A stretch of 25,312 nt of DNA from Lachnospiraceae bacterium (GCA_016287765.1 JAEEWS010000042.1:1-25312); one strand, 5' to 3'; numbered from the stretch's first letter, positions 15,870 through 23,458 are shown. Notes: a model not told the origin generated them from the sequence alone. Numbers and translations: made by a program.

Positions 15870-16120
15870 CTTTTGAAAAGCGAATAATTTACGGAGTCTT
15901 TTCAAAGCAATTATATGGCTGTGTTTTCAGCCGCTTACTTATTGAGTATCATCTCAAATTTTATAAGTTGGTTACTTATAACCGAAATGCACATGTGTTG
16001 TGCAGACTTGTGAAACCGGTCAATAATTGAGTAGTAAAAGTGTAATTGCTATATAGACTCTGAAAAACCTGTAACGATTGAAACCAGACTTTTTTTGTGA
16101 AAGTACGATGTTCAGATAAC
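15870..16120 (+). promoter_or_regulatory. Structured 5' leader of the polyamine operon
   Basis: There is no gene here. A series of short hairpins can be drawn: TTTGAAAAG with CTTTTCAAA (about 15871-15906), GGCTG/CAGCC (15917-15932), TTGAG/CTCAA (15942-15957), ATAAGT/ACTTAT (15963-15979) and TGCAC/GTGCA (15989-16004). AGACT occurs at 16004, 16055, 16086 and 16122, and each copy could pair with AGTCT in the 3' arm of the terminator that follows. This looks like an attenuator leader, but I do not recognise a known riboswitch class. Confidence 0.45.
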
Positions 16121-16159
16121 AAGACTGTATGCCATGCGCGCATACAGTCTTTCTTTTTA
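16121..16159 (+). terminator. Strong intrinsic terminator in the leader (attenuator)
   Basis: AAGACTGTATGC (16121-16132) and GCATACAGTCTT (16140-16151) form a perfect 12-bp stem with a 7-nt loop, followed by TTCTTTTTAT. It ends only a few bases before the ribosome site CGGAGGA at 16161-16167 of speA. A full terminator between promoter and first gene implies regulated read-through. The alternative is that it ends an upstream small RNA and the operon starts elsewhere. Confidence 0.8.
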
Positions 16160-16175
16160 TCGGAGGATCAGAAAA

Positions 16176-17633
16176 ATGCGTCCCGAATATAAACTCGACC
16201 AAAGCAACGCCCCGATCTATGAGGCTTTGGAAACATTCAGAAACATGCGCGTCGTTCCTTTTGACGTTCCCGGCCACAAACGCGGCCGCGGAAACCCGGA
16301 GCTCACACGCTTTCTCGGAGAAAGATGCGTTGGCATCGATGTAAACTCCATGAAGCCCCTGGACAATCTCTGCCACCCCATATCGGTCATTAAAGAAGCC
16401 GAGGATCTTGCGGCAGATGCCTTCGGAGCTGCCCACGCCTTCCTTATGGTGGGCGGTACCACAAGCTCCGTTCAGACCATGGTACTCTCCGCCTGTAAGC
16501 GCGGTGATGAGATCATCCTTCCCAGAAATGTTCACAGAAGTGTCATCAACGCTCTCGTGCTCTGCGGAGCTATCCCGGTTTACGTAAATCCCGATGTGGA
16601 CAGACGTCTGGGGATTTCTCTGGGAATGAAGCGTGAGCAGGTGGAAAAGGCCATTAAAGAGCATCCCAACGCAGTGGCTGTTCTGGTGAACAACCCCACC
16701 TATTACGGCATATGCTCCGACCTCCGTGCCATCGTAAAAATGGCTCACGATGCGGGCATGCTCTGCCTTGCTGACGAAGCCCACGGAACCCACTTCTACT
16801 TCGGTGATGATATGCCTGTTTCCGCAATGGCGGCAGGGGCAGACATGGCAGCAGTGTCCATGCACAAGAGCGGCGGAAGCCTGACCCAGTCCAGCTTCAT
16901 GCTGATCGGTCCCAATGTAAATCCCGGATATGTCCGCCAGATCATAAACCTGACCCAGACCACTTCCGGAAGCTATCTTCTCATGTCCTCTCTGGACATA
17001 AGCCGCAGAAACCTTGCCTTAAGAGGCCGTGAAGTCTTCGAGAAGGTGGTGCATATGGCAAAATATGCAAGAGAAGAGATCAACAGCGCCGGCGGCTATT
17101 ACGCTTTTGGAAAAGAGCTGGTAAACGGAGATTCTGTTTTTGACTTTGATGAAACAAAATTAAGCATACACACCCTGGACATCGGCCTTGCAGGCATCGA
17201 GGTCTACGATCTTCTGAGAGATGAGTACGACATCCAGATCGAGTTCGGTGACATCGGAAACATCCTCGCCTACCTCTCCATCGGAGACCGTATGCAGGAG
17301 CTGGAGCGACTGGTGAGCGCCCTCTCTGAGATCAGAAGGCTCTACCACACCGACGGCGCGGGACTCATGAGCCAGGAATACATCGAGCCCGAAGTGGCAA
17401 AAAGCCCTCAGGAAGCCTTCTATGCAGAAAAGGAAAGCCTTCCTCTCATGGAAACCGAGGGAAGGATCTGCTCCGAATTTGTAATGTGCTACCCTCCCGG
17501 GATCCCCATCCTTGCTCCCGGTGAAAGGATCACAAAGCAGATCCTTGAGTACATCAGATACGCCAAAGAAAAGGGCTGCAGCATGACCGGTCCCGAGGAT
17601 CCCGAGATCCTGAGGCTGAATGTACTGGTATAA
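16176..17633 (+). CDS. speA: Arginine (Orn/Lys/Arg family) decarboxylase
   Basis: A 485-residue PLP enzyme of the Orn/Lys/Arg decarboxylase class III fold, the length of Bacillus SpeA (about 490). Substrate phosphate and PLP sites are clear: FDVPGHKRG (29-37), MVGGTTSSVQ (91-100), CLADEAHGTHF (Asp200, His203) and the Schiff-base Lys231 in SMHKSGGSLTQSS. The C-terminal part has YPPGIPILAPGE. Within this family arginine, ornithine and lysine enzymes are hard to tell apart. Arginine is favoured because an agmatinase-type gene is two genes downstream. I choose ATG 16176-16178 with CGGAGGA 8 nt upstream; the open frame before it runs through the terminator. The product, agmatine, feeds the rest of the operon. 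Confidence 0.92.
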   Translation: MRPEYKLDQSNAPIYEALETFRNMRVVPFDVPGHKRGRGNPELTRFLGERCVGIDVNSMKPLDNLCHPISVIKEAEDLAADAFGAAHAFLMVGGTTSSVQTMVLSACKRGDEIILPRNVHRSVINALVLCGAIPVYVNPDVDRRLGISLGMKREQVEKAIKEHPNAVAVLVNNPTYYGICSDLRAIVKMAHDAGMLCLADEAHGTHFYFGDDMPVSAMAAGADMAAVSMHKSGGSLTQSSFMLIGPNVNPGYVRQIINLTQTTSGSYLLMSSLDISRRNLALRGREVFEKVVHMAKYAREEINSAGGYYAFGKELVNGDSVFDFDETKLSIHTLDIGLAGIEVYDLLRDEYDIQIEFGDIGNILAYLSIGDRMQELERLVSALSEIRRLYHTDGAGLMSQEYIEPEVAKSPQEAFYAEKESLPLMETEGRICSEFVMCYPPGIPILAPGERITKQILEYIRYAKEKGCSMTGPEDPEILRLNVLV

Positions 17634-17719
17634 ATCCATCGGTGCATTCGTTTTGAACAAGCCTTTTAAGGCAAGTGTTACGAAGTATTATCATTAAAGC
17701 TCAGAAAGGACATTCCACT

Positions 17720-18577
17720 ATGGAAATGTGGTTCAGTGAATTTCATACACCGGATGTTAAACACAGCATCCGTATAAACAAGCAGCTCTACTCCTGCGAA
17801 AGCGATTATCAGCGGATCGACATTTTTGAATCTCCCGAGTTCGGCCGTGTGCTGACTCTGGACGGTAATGTCATGCTGACGGAACGGGACGAATTCATCT
17901 ACGACGAGATGATCACCCACGTTCCAATGGCTGTCCATCCGAGCATTAAAAAAGTGCTGGTCATCGGCGCCGGAGACGGCGGAGTGGTCAAGGAACTTAC
18001 AAGATACGACCGTATCGAGCACATCGATCTTGTGGAGCAGGACCCCATGGTAGTGGAAGCCTGCAGGACCTATCTTCCAACCAACGCCTGTCGTCTGGAT
18101 GATTCCCGTGTACACATCACTATCGGAAACCCTTTAAAGTTCATCCGTCGCTGCGAGAATGAATATGACCTGATCATCGTGGATTCCACCGATCCCTTCG
18201 GTCCTTCCGAGGGACTCTTCACCAAGGAATTCTACGGAAACTGCTACAATGCACTGAATGCGGAAGGCATCATGGTGAACCAGCAGGGAAGCCCCTTCTA
18301 TCAGCAGGATGCGGACGCCATGAGAAGGAGCCACAAGCGTATCGCCAGCACATTCCCCATATGCAGGGTCTACCAGGCTCACATCCCCACATACGCCGCA
18401 GGTTACTGGCTCTTCGGCTTTGCAAGCAAAAAGTACCATCCCATTGATGATCTTGATGCCAAGGCCTGGTCACAGTTAAATCTTAAAACACGTTACTACA
18501 CCACCCGCCTTCATGTGGGCGCCTTCTGGCTCCCGGCTTTCCTTGAAGATATGCTTAAGGAGGTTGAACAGCAATAA
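17720..18577 (+). CDS. speE: Spermidine synthase-type aminopropyltransferase (atypical adenine-binding loop)
   Basis: A 285-residue SpeE homologue started at ATG 17720-17722 with AGAAAGGA upstream. Hallmarks: LDGNVMLTERDEFIYDEM (48-64), GAGDGG (83-88, Asp86 for the aminopropyl end), VEQD (Glu106 for ribose), DSTDPFGPSEGLF (Asp155 and Asp158, catalytic) and AHIPTYAAGYW for the polyamine side. The loop that normally reads (D/G)DG and contacts adenine (human Asp155-Gly156) is GNPLKF here, so the Asp is Asn137 and the next Gly is Pro138. Known members move an aminopropyl group from decarboxylated SAM to putrescine, but no SAM decarboxylase gene is in the window. The role is therefore uncertain. 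Its stop overlaps the next ATG by one base. Confidence 0.88.
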   Translation: MEMWFSEFHTPDVKHSIRINKQLYSCESDYQRIDIFESPEFGRVLTLDGNVMLTERDEFIYDEMITHVPMAVHPSIKKVLVIGAGDGGVVKELTRYDRIEHIDLVEQDPMVVEACRTYLPTNACRLDDSRVHITIGNPLKFIRRCENEYDLIIVDSTDPFGPSEGLFTKEFYGNCYNALNAEGIMVNQQGSPFYQQDADAMRRSHKRIASTFPICRVYQAHIPTYAAGYWLFGFASKKYHPIDDLDAKAWSQLNLKTRYYTTRLHVGAFWLPAFLEDMLKEVEQQ

Positions 18578-19434
18578 TGGAAAAGAACATAGAAACTTTT
18601 ATCGGCTGCGATTCCGAATACGATGACGCAGACATCGTCATCTTCGGCGCTCCCTTTGATTCCACCACTTCTTTCCGCCCCGGCGCCCGCTTCGGATCCT
18701 CCGCCATCCGTCACGAAAGCTTCGGTCTGGAGGTCTACAGCCCGTACCAGGACAAGGAGCTCACGGATTACAGGATCTTTGACAGCGGAGACATAGAACT
18801 CTGTTTCGGAAGTGCGGAAAGCGCATTAAAGGACATCGAGGAAAGAGCCGACGAGATCCTTACTGACGGAAAGTTCCCCTTCATGATGGGTGGCGAACAC
18901 CTGGTGACTCTCGGAGCTGTCCGGGCCGCTTTCAAAAAGCATCCCGACATGCACCTGATCCAGTTTGACGCTCATTGCGATCTCAGAGACGATTACCTGG
19001 GTGCAAAGCTCTCCCATGCGGCTGTTGTCCGTCGCTGTCACGATTTTATGGGTGACGGAAAGATCCACCAGTTCTGCATAAGAAGCGGTGAAAAAACAGA
19101 ATTTGAATTCGCCGCAAAGCACACGGACATGCACAAATTCAGCTTTGACGGAATAAAAGAAGTTGTTGCGGATCTTGTGGCAAAGAAAGTTCCGGTCTAT
19201 CTCACCATAGACCTTGACTGCCTTGATTCGGGCATATTCCCCGGCACGGGAACCCCCGAAGCCGGAGGAGTTTCCTTCACTGATCTTCTGCATGCCATAA
19301 TTGAAGTTTCAAAATGCAACATCATCGGAGCGGACGTGAACGAGCTGGCCCCCATGCTGGATACAAGCGGAATGTCCACTGCCACGGCATGCAAAGTCGT
19401 AAGAGAGCTTCTGATCGCCATCGGAAGCAGATGA
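18577..19434 (+). CDS. speB: Agmatinase / ureohydrolase
   Basis: A 285-residue arginase-family enzyme. All manganese ligands are present: MGGEH (His108), FDAHCDLRD (Asp131, His133, Asp135) and TIDLDCLD (Asp212, Asp214). The spacing and the segments CIRSGEKTEFEFA and PGTGTPEAGG match bacterial SpeB. It would cleave agmatine to putrescine and urea. In the carboxyaminopropylagmatine route the same kind of enzyme cleaves aminopropylagmatine to spermidine, and sequence alone does not say which substrate is used. ATG 18577-18579 overlaps the speE stop by one base and AAGGAGG lies at 18557-18563, so translation is coupled. Confidence 0.93.
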   Translation: MEKNIETFIGCDSEYDDADIVIFGAPFDSTTSFRPGARFGSSAIRHESFGLEVYSPYQDKELTDYRIFDSGDIELCFGSAESALKDIEERADEILTDGKFPFMMGGEHLVTLGAVRAAFKKHPDMHLIQFDAHCDLRDDYLGAKLSHAAVVRRCHDFMGDGKIHQFCIRSGEKTEFEFAAKHTDMHKFSFDGIKEVVADLVAKKVPVYLTIDLDCLDSGIFPGTGTPEAGGVSFTDLLHAIIEVSKCNIIGADVNELAPMLDTSGMSTATACKVVRELLIAIGSR

Positions 19435-19520
19435 AGAAATAAAGCGTACAGAAAACATATGCCTGTTTCATCAGGCAGAAATACACAGATTTGAATGATT
19501 TAAAAATCAGGAGGATGATT

Positions 19521-20780
19521 ATGAGCAGAGTACTCGTTATAGGTTGCGGCGGAGTTGCCAATGTAGCGATCCGCAAGTGTTGCATGGTGAGCGAAGTTTT
19601 CACCGAGCTGATGATCGCAAGCCGTACAAAAGAAAAATGTGACGTTCTTGCGGAAGAGCTTCGCAAGATTTCAAAAACAAAGATAGAAACAGCAAAGGTA
19701 GACGCAGACAGTAAGGACGAGCTGGTAAAGCTCATCAACTCCTACAAGCCAGACCTTGTAATGAACATTGCGCTTCCCTATCAGGATCTCACCATCATGG
19801 ATGCCTGCCTTGAGTGTCATGTAAACTACATGGATACAGCCAATTACGAGCCCGAGAACACCGACGATCCCGAGTGGCGCAAGATCTACGAAAAGCGCTG
19901 CAAGGAAGAAGGCTTCTCGGCTTACTTCGATTACAGCTGGCAGTGGGCTTACAAAAAGAAGTTCGAGGATGCGGGACTCATCGCTCTCCTCGGCTCCGGC
20001 TTTGATCCCGGCGTAACACAGGCCTATGTTGCATATGCAAAGAAGCACGAATTCGACACCATCGACACCATCGACATCCTTGACTGCAACGGCGGCGATC
20101 ACGGTTACAAGTTTGCCACAAACTTTAACCCCGAAGTCAACCTCCGTGAAGTTTCCGCTCCCGGAAGCTACTGGGAGGACGGTCACTGGATCGAGATCCC
20201 CGCAATGAGCATCAAGCGTGAGTACGACTTCGATCAGGTGGGAATGAAAGACATGTACCTTCTCCACCACGAGGAGATCGAGTCCATCGCAAAGAACCTT
20301 CCCGAAGTGAAGCGCATCCGCTTCTTCATGACCTTCGGACAGAGCTACCTCGATCACATGCGCTGTCTTGAGGATGTGGGCATGCTTTCCACCACTCCCG
20401 TCATGTTTGAGGGCAAGGAGATCGTTCCCATCAAGTTCCTTAAGGCTCTCCTTCCCGATCCCGCAAGCCTCGGTCCCCGCACTCACGGAAAGACAAACAT
20501 CGGCTGCATCTTCACGGGCAAGAAGGACGGCAAGGACAAGACCTACTACATCTATAACGTTTGCGACCATCAGGAGTGCTACAAGGAAGTAAAGAGCCAG
20601 GCCATCAGCTACACCACCGGTGTTCCCGCAATGTGCGGTGCTCTCATGCTCCTCACCGGTAAATGGAACACTCCCGGCGTTCACACAATCGAAGAACTCG
20701 ATCCCGATCCCTTCATCGAAGCTCTGGACAAGTACGGACTTCCCAAGAGCGAAAGCCACGATCCGGTATTGGTTAAGTAA
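19521..20780 (+). CDS. Carboxy(nor)spermidine dehydrogenase-type enzyme
   Basis: A 419-residue member of the saccharopine dehydrogenase-like family. The N terminus VLVIGCGGVANVA (4-16) is an NAD(P)-binding Rossmann loop. VNYMDTANYE, SWQWAYKKKFEDAGLIALLG and GFDPGVTQAYVAYAKKH are typical of carboxyspermidine/carboxynorspermidine dehydrogenase (CASDH/CANSDH). The enzyme reductively condenses aspartate semialdehyde with a diamine such as putrescine, and in one described pathway with agmatine. I choose ATG 19521-19523 with CAGGAGG upstream; the earlier ATG at 19491 has none. Codon use is strongly biased, suggesting high expression. A long open frame on the opposite strand is a by-product of that bias. 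Confidence 0.92.
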   Translation: MSRVLVIGCGGVANVAIRKCCMVSEVFTELMIASRTKEKCDVLAEELRKISKTKIETAKVDADSKDELVKLINSYKPDLVMNIALPYQDLTIMDACLECHVNYMDTANYEPENTDDPEWRKIYEKRCKEEGFSAYFDYSWQWAYKKKFEDAGLIALLGSGFDPGVTQAYVAYAKKHEFDTIDTIDILDCNGGDHGYKFATNFNPEVNLREVSAPGSYWEDGHWIEIPAMSIKREYDFDQVGMKDMYLLHHEEIESIAKNLPEVKRIRFFMTFGQSYLDHMRCLEDVGMLSTTPVMFEGKEIVPIKFLKALLPDPASLGPRTHGKTNIGCIFTGKKDGKDKTYYIYNVCDHQECYKEVKSQAISYTTGVPAMCGALMLLTGKWNTPGVHTIEELDPDPFIEALDKYGLPKSESHDPVLVK

Positions 20781-20870
20781 AAGAACTAAGCAGGCTGTAA
20801 ATGGCAGGTAATCAGATTTCCGAAAAATGCAATGCAGGCTAAGGTTGCCGATGTTGCATGTTTTCAGCAA

Positions 20871-21004
20871 CCGCCCCACCCACATGAGCATATAACGGGG
20901 GCCCTCCCCCACTTCGTGGCGGTCCTCCCCGTTATCATTAGTAGCGAAGCGGATTGCGATTGCAAGACAATGGGGAGGCCCCCATTGTATGGGCTTTGGG
21001 GCGG
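20871..21004. other. Highly structured 134-nt intergenic element
   Basis: CCGCCCCA (20871-20878) pairs perfectly with TGGGGCGG (20997-21004). It encloses three hairpins: ATAACGGGG/CCCCGTTAT (20892-20935, with an inner CCAC-TTC-GTGG), TTGC/GCAA (20954-20965) and ACAATGGGG/CCCCATTGT (20967-20988, loop AGGC). The result is a four-way junction that accounts for most of the 252-nt gap between the two genes. There is no T-tract, so it is not a simple terminator. It may be a mobile palindromic element, an RNA processing or stability site, or a regulatory RNA. Confidence 0.65.
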
Positions 21005-21032
21005 TGTGAACAGAAACGTAAAAAGGAGACAT

Positions 21033-22436
21033 ATGCAGGTACAATTTAAGAATCTGGAAAAATACAATATCGAAGAATTGTTTAAAAACGTGAAAACTCC
21101 CTGCTACATCCTTGACGAAGCAGCCTTCATGAAAAACGGCGAGATCCTTAAAAGCCTGCAGGAAGAAACAGGGGCGAAGGTGCTTCTTGCAGAGAAAGCC
21201 TTTTCAAACTTCACCCTTTTTCCCCTTCTTTCACAATATCTCGCAGGCACCGAAGCCAGCGGGCTTTTTGAAGCACGTCTCGGTCGGGAAGAGATGCCCG
21301 ATAAGGAAGTCCATGTGTTTTCTGCCGCATTCAGAGACGATGAATTTGCTGAAGTTTTAAAGTATGCAGACCACATTGTTTTTAATTCCGTCCATCAGCT
21401 GAAGAAGTTTGGACCCATTGCGAAAAAAGCAGGAAAAGAAGTCGGCTTAAGGATCAATCCCGAATGCTCGACTCAGGAAGGTCATGAGATCTACGATCCA
21501 TGTGCTCCCGGAAGCCGTTTGGGCGTAACACGGGAAGTTTTCGACAAAGAGATGGATAAGGAAACCTTCTCTCTGCTTTCCGGCCTTCACTTTCACACTC
21601 TCTGCGAACAGGACGCCGATGCGCTGGAGATCACGGTCAAAGCATTTTTCAGGAAGTTCGGAGATGTTGCAAAAAAGCTTAAATGGCTCAACATGGGAGG
21701 CGGTCACCACATCACGCGTCCCGGCTACAATCTCCCTCTCTTAAAAAAGATACTCACCGAGATCCACAAAAAATACGGCCTTCAGCTCTATCTCGAGCCC
21801 GGAGAAGCCGTAGCTTTAAATGCCGGTTACCTTGCCACCAGAGTACTAGACATTGTGCACAATTCCGGTCACAACATCGCGGTCCTCGACATGAGCGCTG
21901 CCTGCCACACCCCCGACGTTATCGAAATGCCCTACATGCCTCCGCTTCTGAATGCATGTCCGATTACGGACACTGAGACTGTTGATCCTTCAACAGAAGC
22001 CAACGCATCTTCCGATGCTCAGTCCTTTAAATCCGTCATCTCGCACGATGCGCAGCCCCATAAATCCGGTGCTACTACTCCCGATGCACTGACTGAGACA
22101 ATGTCGGATCTTTTTGGGGACGTTTTTGGTGATGCCATCGACGATATTTTCGGTGGCGCTCCGAATACAGACCATAATCCCGTCACTCGGTCCCGTACCT
22201 TCCGTCTCGCAGGTCCTTCCTGCCTTGCAGGGGATGTGATCGGTAACTACCTTTTCGATCACGTTCTGAAAAGAGATGAACTTCTGCTCTTTGGGGATAT
22301 GGCCATCTACTCCATATGCAAGAACAACACCTTTAACGGGATCCCGCTCCCAAGCATTTATCTTCTTAAGCAGGACGGCGATCTGGAACTTATAAAAGAA
22401 TTCTCATATGATGATTTTAAGGGGCGTCTTGGATAA
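21033..22436 (+). CDS. nspC: Carboxy(nor)spermidine decarboxylase with low-complexity insert
   Basis: A 467-residue PLP enzyme of the alanine-racemase-fold decarboxylases. Family marks: KTPCYILDEAAF at the start, the PLP Lys55 in LLAEKAFSNF, ASGLFEARLG, LRINPECSTQEGHEIYDPC, GLHFHTLCEQ, LNMGGGHHITRPGY, YLEPGEAVALNAGY, DMSAACHTPDVIEMPY and GDMAIYSICKNNTFNG. It decarboxylates carboxyspermidine-type products to spermidine-type polyamines. Usual members have about 375-385 residues. The excess is an acidic, Ser/Thr/Asp-rich insert at about 309-385 between MPPLLNA and TFRLAGPSCLAGD, where the family normally has a short loop. ATG 21033-21035 has AAAAGGAG upstream; the open frame before it crosses the structured element and is not coding. 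Confidence 0.93.
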   Translation: MQVQFKNLEKYNIEELFKNVKTPCYILDEAAFMKNGEILKSLQEETGAKVLLAEKAFSNFTLFPLLSQYLAGTEASGLFEARLGREEMPDKEVHVFSAAFRDDEFAEVLKYADHIVFNSVHQLKKFGPIAKKAGKEVGLRINPECSTQEGHEIYDPCAPGSRLGVTREVFDKEMDKETFSLLSGLHFHTLCEQDADALEITVKAFFRKFGDVAKKLKWLNMGGGHHITRPGYNLPLLKKILTEIHKKYGLQLYLEPGEAVALNAGYLATRVLDIVHNSGHNIAVLDMSAACHTPDVIEMPYMPPLLNACPITDTETVDPSTEANASSDAQSFKSVISHDAQPHKSGATTPDALTETMSDLFGDVFGDAIDDIFGGAPNTDHNPVTRSRTFRLAGPSCLAGDVIGNYLFDHVLKRDELLLFGDMAIYSICKNNTFNGIPLPSIYLLKQDGDLELIKEFSYDDFKGRLG

Positions 22437-22449
22437 AGACACCCCTTTT
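22419..22449 (+). terminator. Terminator of the polyamine operon
   Basis: AAGGGGCGTCTT and AAAGACACCCCTT form a stem with one mismatch and a short loop that contains part of the stop codon, followed by TTTT. The hairpin starts inside the last codons of nspC. Confidence 0.8.
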
Positions 22450-22537
22450 GAAATCCTTATGATCTGATTTTTTTCGTATCATTCAAAATCGTCCTGTTTT
22501 CTACCGTCCAAAACCCGCTGTTTTTCCTATAATGGCA

Positions 22538-22765
22538 TCAACATGTATATCCCGGCTTCTTGTACAGCACCTTCTCATCCGCAACGATCTGCGCGTCCCA
22601 GACCTTATCTTTCCATTCACTTTCCGAAATGTCCTTAATTGCTACGGATACACTTTTCTCTTGGCATCCCAATGTCTCAACGATGGCCTTCGTTATCCTT
22701 TCCGCGCATTCTTTCTTTTGCTCCTCCGTCCTTCCCGGGAAGCATTTTACCTCAACATGTGGCAT
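22538..22765 (-). CDS. 4-oxalocrotonate tautomerase-family protein
   Basis: A 75-residue protein beginning MPHVEVKCFPGRTEEQKKEC. Pro at position 2, which becomes the N terminus after removal of Met, is the catalytic base of the tautomerase superfamily. The beta-alpha-beta pattern with AIVETLGCQEKSVSVAIKDI fits the family. It is slightly longer than the classical 62-residue enzymes, with a KDKVWDAQIVADEKVLYKKPGY tail typical of the longer subgroup. Substrate unknown. GAAAGGAGATC lies just before ATG 22763-22765. The gene probably forms a single unit convergent with the polyamine operon. Confidence 0.88.
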   Translation of the reverse strand: MPHVEVKCFPGRTEEQKKECAERITKAIVETLGCQEKSVSVAIKDISESEWKDKVWDAQIVADEKVLYKKPGYTC

Positions 22766-22842
22766 AATTGATCTCCTTTCTGTTTTGTATTTCCATGACT
22801 TTCCTGTATCATTAACTCAGGCAAACAAAATGTATTTTTTCT

Positions 22843-23005
22843 CTAAAACCTCTTGTTAGCAATAACTTCTTTTTGTCTTTGCTTTAAAAAATAATTGGTT
22901 ACTATTCTGATAAACCCTTTTTCCTCTTCATCATTTGTCTACTTCTTCAAGCTTCATATCTTTACACAATATATATAATTTATGTAATGCATCAGATTTC
23001 GACAT
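22843..23005 (-). pseudogene. Frameshifted small gene of unknown function
   Basis: On the minus strand ATG 23003-23005 with GGAGGG just upstream starts MSKSDALHKLYILCKDMKLE and reaches TGA after 24 codons. Near 22935 the reading moves to another frame: NDEEEKGFIRIVTNYFLKQR then QKEVIANKRF, ending at TAG 22843-22845. Joined across one shift it gives a charged protein of about 54 residues that reads as one helix-rich domain. The total length is 163 nt, one more than a multiple of three. It is either a recent pseudogene or a sequencing error. I recall similar tails (YFL-QRQK-VIA) in small Lachnospiraceae proteins but cannot name a family. Confidence 0.55.
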
Positions 23006-23068
23006 TTACCCTCCATCTACATAAGTATAAAGAAATACTGCTTTGAATCCTTCTTCTCCCCTTTGTTT

Positions 23069-23389
23069 TTACCATTCTTCTTCATCATCCGAGCCCAACC
23101 CGTTACGGTAAAACTCGCTGATTCTCGCATTTGCGGCTTCGCTCTCCTTCTTAGCTTTCCACCGCTCGATGTCGCTGCAGATTGCAAGCATCTCATCCAC
23201 CACAAGTTCTTCGCTCTTCGGCTTTACATTTTCCAGATAGCCTATCATCCTGGCGATCGCTTTGGGGCTCCCCAGCTGCTTTGCCATGAGTTCCCCCAGT
23301 TCTTTCGGAAATCCCAATTTAGCGGTAGCATTTACAAGTTCATTTTTGAATTGTGTCCAGGACGTTTGTTCGTTATACAAAGTGGTCAT
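23069..23389 (-). CDS. Small uncharacterised helical protein
   Basis: A 106-residue soluble protein. It looks fully helical: WTQFKNELVNATAKLGFPKE, LGELMAKQLGSPKAIARMIG and VVDEMLAICSDIERWKAKKE, ending in a very acidic tail (GSDDEEEW). The ribosome site AGGAG lies only 2-3 nt from ATG 23387-23389, which is short but there is no better start. I do not recognise a characterised family. Its neighbours are a frameshifted small gene and a nuclease-like gene, an accessory-type neighbourhood. Confidence 0.65.
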   Translation of the reverse strand: MTTLYNEQTSWTQFKNELVNATAKLGFPKELGELMAKQLGSPKAIARMIGYLENVKPKSEELVVDEMLAICSDIERWKAKKESEAANARISEFYRNGLGSDDEEEW

Positions 23390-23458
23390 CTCTCCTCACA
23401 ATCAGTAATTCTATCATTGAACTTCGGAAATTTAAAGTGATGATTGAAAAAATTCCTT

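Noticed and set aside
16020..16865. 281-codon minus-strand open frame opposite the 5' part of speA and its leader
   Set aside because: Most of it mirrors the decarboxylase coding sequence, and the rest crosses the terminator hairpin. No family signal is seen.
20832..21032. 67-codon N-terminal extension of the nspC frame
   Set aside because: It runs through the structured element, has no ribosome site and adds sequence absent from the family; ATG 21033 has AAAAGGAG.
19671..21044. 457-codon open frame on the minus strand opposite the CASDH gene
   Set aside because: It is antisense to a clearly conserved enzyme, its product is low in recognisable motifs and no ribosome site was found. The long frame follows from the biased codon use of the real gene.
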